DNA of 64,000 bases. It comes from Phoronis australis (taxonomy: Eukaryota; Phoronida; Phoronidae). Every line of letters begins with the position of its first letter. Position 1 is the first letter of the stretch. The stretch is from contig NMRA01000486.1 of assembly GCA_002633005.1 (NCBI GenBank), forward strand, positions 24,842 through 88,841, written 5' to 3'. The notes beneath the pieces were generated by a model. The model saw only the letters and a program-made list of their open reading frames with translations. It was not told where the DNA came from and made no database searches. This document shows, one piece after another, positions 12,101-24,100 of the stretch. The translations under genes were made by a program, and so were the position numbers.

Positions 12101-15100
12101 CACCTCAAACCCCCGAGATAAGCGTGACGTTCAAATCTCCCGCTTAATCCTTAAATATCAATACACGCCATCTTGCAGTCATACAGGAAACTAACACTCT
12201 GACGATCAACACACAGATTGAGTAAATCTGCAGTAACAGTGTGTTGAAGTCTGCTTCATGGGGAGCTAGTTGTCCTTGTTTGAAGCTTCCAACTGAGACA
12301 GTAAATGTAAGGGTCACAGGTCGTACATTGGGTTTCCTGTCGTAAGTGGACCTTCAGGAGACGGTGTGGCCTTGTGGGATACATGTCCGTTTCCTTTACG
12401 CAAGGTCGTGGGTTCGAGTCCCTCTGGGACACTCTGTTAGACCCTTGAGTCAGGTCTCTTGCTCATCAGCTCAGTTTTGTCTATATATCAATAAGGCATG
12501 AAATTATTAAAGCATGAAAATGATTCCAGGTGATCAGTACAGTGCACCCACCTGAGTTGCTTGCGCACGTCGGGTATAACGTGTACTAGACCGCCTGCAA
12601 TTATTTTTATATTAAAGTGGACCTTCACTGGTTAGCACACATAGTGCAATAAGGCAGCAATATTGATGTCGACTTGAAGCTTAAATTGATCAAGTTTGTG
12701 GCCAAAAATTAATCCTTCATTACCGTGCCCACGTTGCACAGTGTAGTGTTGTAACTGCTAAGTATCGAGTCTAATAAGCATTAGGTTAATACCCTGGCCT
12801 TGTCTTGACAGGACCTTTGTCAACTGGTGAACGCTGACAACCCCTACTGGCTTGTGGGTATGACTGAGATGACACGCACTTTTGGTCTGGAGCTTCTGGA
12901 GAATGTCCTGGTCACGTTCCCTCAGCTGTTTCTACAGGTAACTCTCCTGGTCACCTGAACAAGTCCTTAATAAGTCTTGGGGAAATCCTTCTTGAATTAT
13001 AAGGACTGTCGAATGAAAAGTTCCCAAGTACTCTTTCCATCAAATAACCGCCCAGCTTTTGTGATTTAGTCCAGAATTATGGTAAAAGTTCTTTAGTTTG
13101 GGATGTCTCTAGAATTTGGGACATGGAAACTACAGCAAAAATTGAATTTCTTGATTCTGTAACTTGAGACAAGGGCGATTTTGGTGTTTGCCATATTTCT
13201 CAAATTTTGGACAATGTGTTTTCTATCTAGAAAGTGGGTAATTTTTCCGTATTTCCAATGATTCTTGAATTTGCGATGGCCGATTTTGGCTATTTCTAGA
13301 ATTTGGCACGAACTCCAACCTTGAGCAAAGTAATCGATTTTTGACTGTGACCCAAACTGGAGAATATTGACTGTACTACTCAAGTTAAATACTAAACTTT
13401 ACAATGACTCATGAGTTATGATACATACTAGAAAAATGATTTTAGTGGCCATTATTGCATGTAATTGAATAAGTACATGTTTGCTTCTAGCATCCCGAGT
13501 ACAGTTTTTTACTGAAAGAGCGAGTGTGCCCCCTGGTGATCAAGCTGTTCTCTCCGAGCATCAAGCACCGTCAAGGACTACCCTTGCCTTCTAGCTCAGC
13601 CCCCTTGGAGAAACCGTATTTCCCAATTGTGATGAGACTGCTGCGTATTGTGTCAGTGCTCATCAAGAATTACTACGTGTTACTGGTTAGTGGTCATCAA
13701 GTATTGCTACGTGTTATTGGTCATCGATTAAGATATTGCCTTGCAAGCTGACACACATATCAAAAGCATTCTGTTTCCAAACTCCAAAGTTATGGTGTAG
13801 TCTTACTAGGGTGTCTGTTACGGATTGAAAACCTCTCTCAGTTTCTGAATGAGTGAAACTGTAATGTTGATATTATATTCATTGGATGTATATCTCTGGC
13901 TGACAAATGAAGCAAAATGAAGTCATAAACCAATGATAGTCAAGTTAGATTAGTGTTACTGGTAACTATTGATTATTTTGTTGTATTTCAATGGCAATGT
14001 TGCAAGTTTTTGTGCCTCCGAAAGCATATGCAGTCTCACTATAAATAATTTGAAGTTTTCGCTTATCTTCCAGGTGACGGAGTGTGAGATCTTTCTGTCT
14101 CTTCTTGTCAAGTTTCTTGATGCTGAGAAGCCTTTATGGGAGAGAGCGTTGGCCTTAGAGGTGTTGCACAGGCTGTCTATACAACAACAGCTGATCAGGT
14201 AGACTGCTCCACTTGGGGTGTGTTCAATAGAGCAAGTGGCTCAGGTAGTCTTGTCCACTTGGGGTGTGGTCAGTAGAGCAAGTGGCTCAGGTAGTCTTGT
14301 CCACTTGGGGTGTGGTCAATAGAGCAAGTGGCTCAGGTAGTCTTGTCCACTTGGGGTGTGGTCAATAGAGCGAGTAGCTCAGGTAGACATCTCCACTAGG
14401 GGTGTGGTCAACAGACTGAGTAGCTCAGGTAGACATTTCCACTAGGAGTATGTTCATTAGAGCAAGTGGCTCAGGTAGTCTTGTCCACTTGGGATGTGGT
14501 CAATAAAATGAGTAGCTCAGGTAGACATCTCCACTTGGGTTGTATTCAAAAGAGTGAGTGGCTCGGGTGGACTTTTCAACTAGGGGTGCTTTCCATAGAC
14601 GGAGTTTTTGCGAGTTGGGGGCAAGATAACACAAGGTCACACAATGTACTGATCAATCTTGCATCAAACAATTGAAGTCCACTTGTTCAATGTCTCCCCT
14701 CACTTTACTTATGACACAACGTACTACACATTTGTTACAGAAGTTTTTGTCAAAGTTATGACATGAAGACTCACTCCACCAAGATATTCCGGGACATTGT
14801 GAATGCTGTCGGTACTTTTATACAGAGTCAATTTCTAAGTCCTCCTGTACAGAGACAAGACAGTAAGTAAACTCTGTGTGTGTGTGCGTGCGTGCGTGCG
14901 TGTGTGTGTGTGTGAGCAGTGCCCTCTGTGGTGAGTTCATGCGGCCCATGCCCCCTGGTGATAATCAAAATAGTCTTGCCTGAGTCATGTTAAAACATGT
15001 TAAACAAGCACTGTTATACCACATACATCTTGATTTGCCTGTGTAATAACTATGTCAAGTGTCCGAGTAATAACTATGTCAAGTGTCCGAGTAATAACCC

Positions 15101-18100
15101 AAAAGGTTATTGTACTGTCACGTGACATGGTCAGTGCACAGGAAGGAAAGCAGAGTCGGTGATCAAATGTGGGTTAAATCTTTACTATGTTGTATTATTA
15201 AGCACATGGATGATATTAACCTCAGTTGCTGTAACAAGAAAGTGAAAATACTTGGTACTGCGATGTCAGCTAATAACATCACCCAAATAAAACATGTAAT
15301 TTCGCATAATACACTTAAAATGCTAGAAGTATTAAAATGCATAGTCATACTACATGTAATTTTCAAAAATACTTTTTTGAGCCCAAATTCCTGCTACACC
15401 TGGCTGCCTATATAACGAGTTCATGGCTGTGGGTAAAACATGTCTTATCAGGACAATGTAGTAGTTGTATATAGCAGTGTACTAGTTGTGTGTAGCGGTG
15501 TACTAGTTGTACAATGCAGTGCACTAGTTGTACATAGCAGTGCACTAGTCGTACATAGCAGTGCACTAGTTGTACATAGCAGTGCACTAGCTGTACATAG
15601 CAGTGCACTGGTCGTACATAGCAGTGTATTAGTTGTACATAGCAGTGTACTAGTCGTACATAGCAGTGCACTAGTTGTACATAGCAGTGCACTAGCCGTA
15701 CATAGCAGTGCACTAGTTGTACATAGCAGTGCACTAGCTGTACATAGCAGTGCACTAGTTGTACATAGCAGTGCACTAGCTGTACATAGCAGTGTACTAG
15801 TTGTACATAGCAGTGCACTAGTTGTACATAGCAGTGCACTAGATGTACATAACAGTGTATTAGTTGTAAATAGCAGTGTACTAGTTGTACATAGCAGTGC
15901 ACTAGTTGTACATAGCAGTGCACTAGTCGTACATAGCAGTGCACTAGTTGTACATAGCAGTGCACTAGCTGTACATAGCAGTGCACTAGTTGTACATAAC
16001 AGTGTGTTAGTTGTAAATAGCAGTGTACTAGTTGTACATAGCAGTGCACTAGTTGTACATAGCAGTGCACTAGTCGTACATAGCAGTGTATTAGTCGTAC
16101 ATAGCAGTGCACTAGTTGTACATAACAGTGCACTAGTTATACATAGCAGTGCACTAGTTGTACATAACAGTGTATTAGTTGTACATAGCAGTGCACTAGT
16201 TGTACATAACAGTGCACTAGTTATACATAGCAGTGCACTAGTTGTACATAACAGTGTATTAGTTGTACATAGCAGTGTACTAGTTGTACATACAGTGTCC
16301 TAGTTGTACATAGCAGTGCACTAGTCGAACATAGCAGTGCACTAGCCGTACATAGCAGTCCACTAGTCGTACATAGCAGTGTATTAGTCGTACATAGTAG
16401 TGTACTAGTTGTACATAGCAGTGCACTAGTTGCACATAACAGTGCACTAGTTCTACATAGCAGTGCACTAGTTGTACATAGCAGTCCACTAGTTGTACAT
16501 AGCAGTCCACTAGTTGTACATAGCAGTCCACTAGTCGTACATAGCAGTGCACAAGCCGTACATAGCAGTGCACTAGCCGTACATAGCAGTGCACTAGCCG
16601 TACATAGCAGTGCACTAGCCGTACATAGCAGCGCACTAGCTGTACATAGCTGTGTACTAGCTGTACATAGCAGTGTACTAGTTGTACATACAGTGTACTA
16701 GTTGTGCATGCAGTGTACTACCTAATACATAGCTTTGCACCTATTTTCGATAGTTGATGGCTGAGCAAAAGATAGAGAACAGTGAAAATTTTATAAAAAA
16801 TACTAATATTTAAGAATGTATATTAGTTCATTGATAAGATGTGGTTTCCAAATAATGTACATGCTCCAGTTTTCTTTTGTTGTTTTATTTTTACTGAAGT
16901 ATGTGAAAAAGACCTTTTATCAACATGGACTGCCAACCTAAATGAGAAACTTGTATTTTGTTTCACTGAATAAGATAATAAGAAGATTTGTTACTCAGTA
17001 GTTAGGTATTTTTAGACATTGGTGTCCATTTTTACCTGAATTATGTAGTTCAGCAGAGCAATGCAGTCATAACTTCACGTATGTCTCATTCTGAAAATGT
17101 TCCCCTTGTTTCAGGCACAAGGACACCCGACACTCAAGGCACCCCACCGGCCCTGGTCGGGGGCCTCCCCGTGGGGGGTGGCATAACGCCCCAGCCTGCC
17201 TTTGTCTACAGGGGTGTGTGGATACCACTGATATTTAATATACCGCAAGGCACAATAAAGCCTTATTTGTAAGTGACAACACTCATATTTGGTATTATTA
17301 TAGCTTATGGTACAATTATAATGTCTTATTTGTAAGTGACAACACTCATATTTGGTATTATTATAGCTTATGGTACAATTATAATGTCTTAGTTGTAAGT
17401 GATTGTAGTCTATTCTGACTTAAGTATATCAAACTAGCAGTGTAAGTGTACATGGGAATATTGCGCTCCTGCTCACATTTCGGTGTCAGAGTACTACGTA
17501 TTCTTGCACACAAACCACATGAGTGTTCTTGTGAACAAAGGCTTGTAAAATGCACTTGTCTGTCTGTAAGAAACTGAGGATCATTGTAGAAGAAAATCCG
17601 TTTTTAATCTGTGTTTCAAAATGGAATTGTGTTCATGAGAATGGAAAGCTCAGCATGCGGTTCATGTGAAGGAAAGGCTGGTTATCTGTAATTTGTTCAT
17701 TTGACATTGCGATTTCCATGAGAACAGAAAAATCATGTAGTTGTGCTGATTCAAATTTCTTTGATTTTATCCAAGACTAAGCGATTCTACTGATATTTTA
17801 CTGTCATTTACTGTAGTTGTTAACTGATGTTCACTAATATTATCTTAACCGCAGACACTACGTTTTGGTTTTGAGACATTAATTACAAACTGCGCTAATA
17901 CCGTCGCTACCACTAAGCTTCACATTGTGGTTGTCAAGTTGTTCATGTGACGTTTATTTTGGTAAGGTTCTTGTTAGAGGACATTGTTTATTCACAGCCT
18001 GGAGATGTTGGATAAGGTTGAACCACCTACAGTTCCTGAGGGTTATGGCACCACCGTAGCATTCCATTGTCTTCTTGATATTGTCAAGAGTGTGGAGACA

Positions 18101-21100
18101 CTCATTACTGATATGTCGGAAAAAGCCGATGACAAAACTTTTTCACCTGCACAAGGTAAGAATATCATTGCTTTATAGACTTCTCTCATTTTGCTTTTCT
18201 CTTGTAACAGAAAATTTATCAAACATTTTATGTTCATAACATAGGCAAGCGCAAAATATTTACAATTAAAAACAAAGTTTAGAAGTCTGGTAAAAGTTGC
18301 TATTATAGTTGTGACCCATGTTGTTAGATCCCACTCTCTCTCAAATGTGACGGGCAGAATTAAATTTTTTGTTTACGTTTTGCCATCAGTTACAACTTTT
18401 GTTGTTAAATTTTATTATTTATTCATAAAAATCTGTCTTGAGTATCGTTTTTAACGAGGATATCCACAATGATAAAATCTGCTTCTTAATATTCACCAAC
18501 TTGAAATACATGCCATACTGTGAAATAATTAAAAGCTTAATTTCAACGGAATTTTGTTATAATTTTAGATGTATTTGGCTAACCAGGTAGTCCTAGCAAA
18601 ACCTTAGTAAGAAAATTTGAGTTTGATCACGCAAATGTAGGGCTGTCTAATGAATTGTGAAGCTGCATTTTCATGCAATTTTGCATCACTGCGAGATCCC
18701 ACCACAAACATAAAAGGCAGATAACAGTTGTATTGAATAGGGGTCTGAATAGGACACCATTGCATGCGAGTGTTATTCGCAGCTGTTTGAATTAAAAGGT
18801 GATTCTCTTGGTGCCAATACGCCTAACAGTTTGTTACATTTGGCAATTTATGGCACTAGTTGGCTCAGAGCGATGCTCTTAACATACTGTAGGAACCAAA
18901 TTTACTGGATCGTTTAAGATAGGCTTTAAAGTGAAAATGTTAACGTTGCTGAATTGTTGTTTATTTAACATTTTTTAATTTTCTTGGAATTGAAACTAGA
19001 CGATGTTTTCACAAAGTTTTGTATTTTGTCTACTAACACATTGAGGTCTGTGGCATTTGATTAGTAACTTAATTTTCCACAATGAATGTTAGAGATTGCA
19101 ACCAATGGCATTGGGTTTTTTGTACCAGATCAAAGCTCACGATTTGTTCCAATGTTTAACACCTAAACAACATTTTGGAAGTGTTATGTTCTTATTTGCC
19201 AACTGCGGGTATACCCAACAATTTTGAAATATAAGGAATGAAGCTGACTTCAATGTACATAGAATGGATGTCTGAGTTAGCCCTATAAACATGTTGCCGA
19301 CGTTCTTTGGTTATGCCCAAAGAGTTGATGCCTTCAAAAGTGCCGGATATTTGGCCGTCCAGTTTCATAGTGAATGTGCTGCATTTGTTACAGATGACCG
19401 CGGTCTGTGTGAACAGTTAATAGACTCGTCTTGGTGTGGAGTATTGGCAGCTTTCTCACTCCTTCTGGATGCCAGGTAACACTTACCTCTCACTAGTTCT
19501 GGATGAAGATATTGAGCGTTTCGATAAAAGTGGGTTCATTGATCGGTGTCGTAGTTACATCTCTCCTGAAGTTGGTATATTTTGTCTTGTAGTGGGTGAT
19601 TTTGTCTTGACGTAATTGTCTTTGCATATGTGTTAATCAAATGCGATTCTTATTGTTATTTTGTTGAGCAATTTCACATAATGTTAAATTGAAGTAATTG
19701 TACTTCACCCTGTTTAACTGTCAATGTTGAATTCTTATGGAAGCAGTTGGGGTCTGATTACTGTTAAGTCCCCTAGATGCAAATTTTTATGTTTGAATAT
19801 CTTTAGAATTCCTTGACAGATTTTCATGGAACATGGTGGTAATTGCACCTCTTTTGGATGAATTTGATGTATTGTATGGCATCTAGTGACCGTGTTTATT
19901 ATTTTTGAGCATGATTTTTGGCATCTGCCTCTCCTATTGGCCAAATCACACTTAGGATCAGTATGCATTATGTGTTCTTACTTGGAAGTGCATGGCTGGT
20001 GATAAATTTCGAGCTGTGGCGCCCTCGTGTGGCAATATTATTTTTTTGCCCATAGCTCAATACAAGAAGCAAAAAACACAAAGTAAATTTATGGCGCCTG
20101 TCTGAGTGCCGAGGTATTGCACATGGTGTCGCCCAGGGATCCATCCTGGGACTTTTGCTGTTTTTGCCTTTTATAAATGATCTTTTTTTAGTCTGCGATA
20201 ACACAGTTGAAATGTATGCAGGCGATACTACTTTGTCAGTAGCGGCAAACTCACTGGGCACTGCAAAAAATAGACTTCAGTCTGATTTGGATAAAGTTGC
20301 TACCTGGTGTGTTGATTACAAACTGGTAATTAATACTGAAAAAAGCAACGAACGGCATAGTAAAAGTGACCTTGAACTTAATCTGGCTATTTCGGGTGTG
20401 CGGCTCAAACAGGTTGACAGTGAAAACTTATTGGGTATCACTGTTGACAAGACTCTCGGCTGGTCTAATCATATTATTGGGTCTGTGTCCAAAATTAGAC
20501 AGCGTCTTGGTCTTCTCTGGCGTATATCACCATCTCTTCCCACAGAAGGGCGTCTGAAATATTTCAGCGCCTGTGTGTTTCCTCTCTTCATTTGTTGTTA
20601 GTACTGTATGGTCAGGATGCAATGCAAAATTGGTTTCCTGTCTATTAAAGGCTCAGAAGCATGGTGCCTTTTGACACTCCATCAGTTCATGATCTTTAAC
20701 AGACTGGGATGGCTTCCCGTTGACAAATATTTTATGTATAGGCGTATGATGCATAAGTGTTTTCACAATGTTCCTACTTATTTATCTCGTAATTCTATTA
20801 TTACTCGTTCAAAACAGCCACCAAATCAGGACCAGATTTTCTTCCTAAAACAGTTTTGTTGTGCCTAGACACAGAACTTGCTTGTACTCTAAGTGCTTGT
20901 TTATTCAAGCCACAGTGGAACGAATAGTCTAAAGGAGACTGATGGTTATAACTTGAGACAAATATTCACCAGTTACTGTGGATGTGGACGAAATGCAGCT
21001 TTAAATGTCACTTTCCTCCACAGCGGTGTTAAACTAAAATTTCTTTCGTTATTTAATTTCGCCCATTTCTTGCAGCACTGATGAAACTGCGACGGAGTCT

Positions 21101-24100
21101 GTTCTCAAGTCTCAGCAGGTGTACGCCAGTTTGTGTGGTAAACTGGACATGATGACCCCCCGCGATGCTTTCATCACTTCACTGTGCAAAGCATCATTAC
21201 CACCTCACTATGCACTGACAGTACTTAACCTACAGACGAATAATCCAGCCTACCACAGAGGTACGACAGGTTGGCTAGGATCTTGTAAATTACCGTTTTA
21301 TCCCAAATTTGTGCGTACATGTTTATCGTGGAATATTGGGATGAGAGAAGGAATAGCTAATCATGAACATTTTTACTCTTTAAATACTCTGCATTCATAA
21401 ATTGTCTAAAATATCTACTTAAAGGCTTTCTTACGGTAGTTTTTGTTAGAACATATTTTCACCATCAGAAAATTTGTGACGTCCAATTGTTCTACCTTGT
21501 GACTCTGTCTAGTGTTTAGCCATGGAACCTGTCATATTGTTTTTCTACTTTCTAATTAAGCCAGCACTCAATGTCATGAGTAAGAGTAATTTAGTGACTA
21601 AAAATACCTACGCTATCAGTACAGGTTCTAATTTTGATTGTATGCGTTTAGCCCCGTCACAGGGTCACTCTAGGCAGTCTAGTCAAGACATGCATGCCCG
21701 CGCGAGTCAGGACAGCTTGGATGCTGTGGAGCGAAGTCAGGTGGTCGCTGTTGGAACAGCACTGCCCACTGCGGCGCTACCTGTGGGCAGTCAGCAAGGA
21801 CCTGTTATGGTTTGTAAACAGTCTCTTCATTTCCGCCTGTCTAACGATGGCATGGAAGGCCAAGTCTATTGTTCAAATTTTACCATTACTTGTAGTCGGT
21901 GGGCCAGATCTCATAGCGTTCATCCTTGTGAGTACTTTGGGGGGGCAACCTAGTTTTTTCTATGTGGCTAAATAATATACCTATAAATCAAATTCCAAAA
22001 AGTTTCCACGTCTACACTTGCACATTTTTTTAAAAAAAAGGTGTTTTTGTTTCACAAAATATGATGCACATTCCTGCCACTTGATGGCGCTTTTCTATTG
22101 AATTGACCAATCAGAGAGCCAGATTGTATTGTTGTGCTTAGTTACTTCAATATGGCTGCTCCCATGGAGTGTGATGCCTGTATAATCCAAGGTTTATCAA
22201 ACAGCACAAAATTGTGATGTCAAAGCCTAAAGAAGCTTAAGAAAGCTTCCTGACGAAAGCTGATTGACTGTGGAACTCTGTAGATCAGTAGATCAAAAAG
22301 AAGAAGAGGTGTCACAAACGTTTGTGCAGAAAACAGCTGCATGTCCTGGTAGCCTACACAGTATACTGCTGAGTGCTGTAGACTAGAAGACCAAGTGTCA
22401 GACCAAAAAATTGAAAGGACATAGAACGGCATAGCAATGTTTCGAGGCACCAACAGTAGTACTAAAGCTGAAGTTGCTGAAAGTGATACAGATGTTATCC
22501 AAGATTTCCCAAGAAAATCAATTATACTTCCAAAATCTGAAACACCCAATTAACCTGAACAAGACGGAACATTCTGAAACATGAGTGCATCATTTGTTAG
22601 CTGGAAAATACATTATGGGCCACATTTCAAGAAAGAGACAGAAGAATAGCTTTTAAAAACAGGTACGTGCTTTTGAAAAATACATCTTGGTGTTTTCCAT
22701 GTGTGTTTCAGTATTATCGCCAGCTTTGTTTTTTAACTTGTTCAGCCCCTTGGTTGCCTAGGCCTTAGACAATACTGCTGACCCAGTAGAGACAATGATC
22801 ATTCCATAGGTACTCCATATGCCGGATACTTTTCGGCAAGTTATGTTCCTATAAGTTTAGAAGTACCGCGTAGAGAGATGCCTCTGAGGAGGTCATTAAT
22901 GTTTTCATTTGTTCCCAGTTTAAACAAATACTCCTGCAATCCTGTTTTTCGAACACTCCATTCACTTGCCACATCGACACTGCTTGCGCTAAGGGATAAT
23001 CCTATGGCGTTATACTGTGGGTGTGATTTTAAAGCACTTTAAGTCAAAAATTTTTGAGAAGGTTAAATGNNNNNNNNNNNNNNNNNNNNNNNNNNNNNNN
23101 NNNNNNNNNNNNNNNNNNNNNNNNNNNNNNNNNNNNNNNNNNNNNNNNNNNNNNNNNNNNNNNNNNNNNNNNNNNNNNNNNNNNNNNNNNNNNNNNNNNN
23201 NNNNNNNNNNNNNNNNNNNNNNNNNNNNNNNNNNNNNNNNNNNNNNNNNNNNNNNNNNNNNNNNNNNNNNNNNNNNNNNNNNNNNNNNNNNNNNNNNNNN
23301 NNNNNNNNNNNNNNNNNNNNNNNNNNNNNNNNNNNNNNNNNNNNNNNNNNNNNNNNNNNNNNNNNNNNNNNNNNNNNNNNNNNNNNNNNNNNNNNNNNNN
23401 NNNNNNNNNNNNNNNNNNNNNNNNNNNNNNNNNNNNNNNNNNNNNNNNNNNNNNNNNNNNNNNNNNNNNNNNNNNNNNNNNNNNNNNNNNNNNNNNNNNN
23501 NNNNNNNNNNNNNNNNNNNNNNNNNNNNNNNNNNNNNNNNNNNNNNNNNNNNNNNNNNNNNNNNNNNNNNNNNNNNNNNNNNNNNNNNNNNNNNNNNNNN
23601 NNNNNNNNNNNNNNNNNNNNNNNNNNNNNNNNNNNNNNNNNNNNNNNNNNNNNNNNNNNNNNNNNNNNNNNNNNNNNNNNNNNNNNNNNNNNNNNNNNNN
23701 NNNNNNNNNNNNNNNNNNNNNNNNNNNNNNNNNNNNNNNNNNNNNNNNNNNNNNNNNNNNNNNNNNNNNNNNNNNNNNNNNNNNNNNNNNNNNNNNNNNN
23801 NNNNNNNNNNNNNNNNNNNNNNNNNNNNNNNNNNNNNNNNNNNNNNNNNNNNNNNNNNNNNNNNNNNNNNNNNNNNNNNNNNNNNNNNNNNNNNNNNNNN
23901 AAAACTGTTGTTTTTACAAATATAAGTTTACTAAGCTCTTTGGTGATTATTAGGTAACTTCAAACTCAAATTTCTCAAAAATGTGCAACTTTATATGTGG
24001 GAACTTTTTAGATTTTGAAAACACTCTAATAAATGAATTAAAAAACACCAAAATAAAATTGCCCCCCTAAAGTACTCACAAAAACCATTTTCTAGAGGCC

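Noticed and set aside
12360-12440. Functional tRNA gene
   Set aside because: Box B is good, but the 5' half does not form a tRNA and the same head is followed by the same SINE body at two other loci.
15408-16303. Long ORFs on both strands (241 and 287 codons)
   Set aside because: They are produced by the 21-bp minisatellite, whose period is a multiple of three. Repeated VHCYVQL and VHSSALV peptides carry no independent coding evidence.
15450-16735. CRISPR-like array
   Set aside because: Units are contiguous with no unique spacers, and the genome is eukaryotic.
23017-23957. ORFs of about 300 codons
   Set aside because: Almost entirely translated N from the assembly gap.
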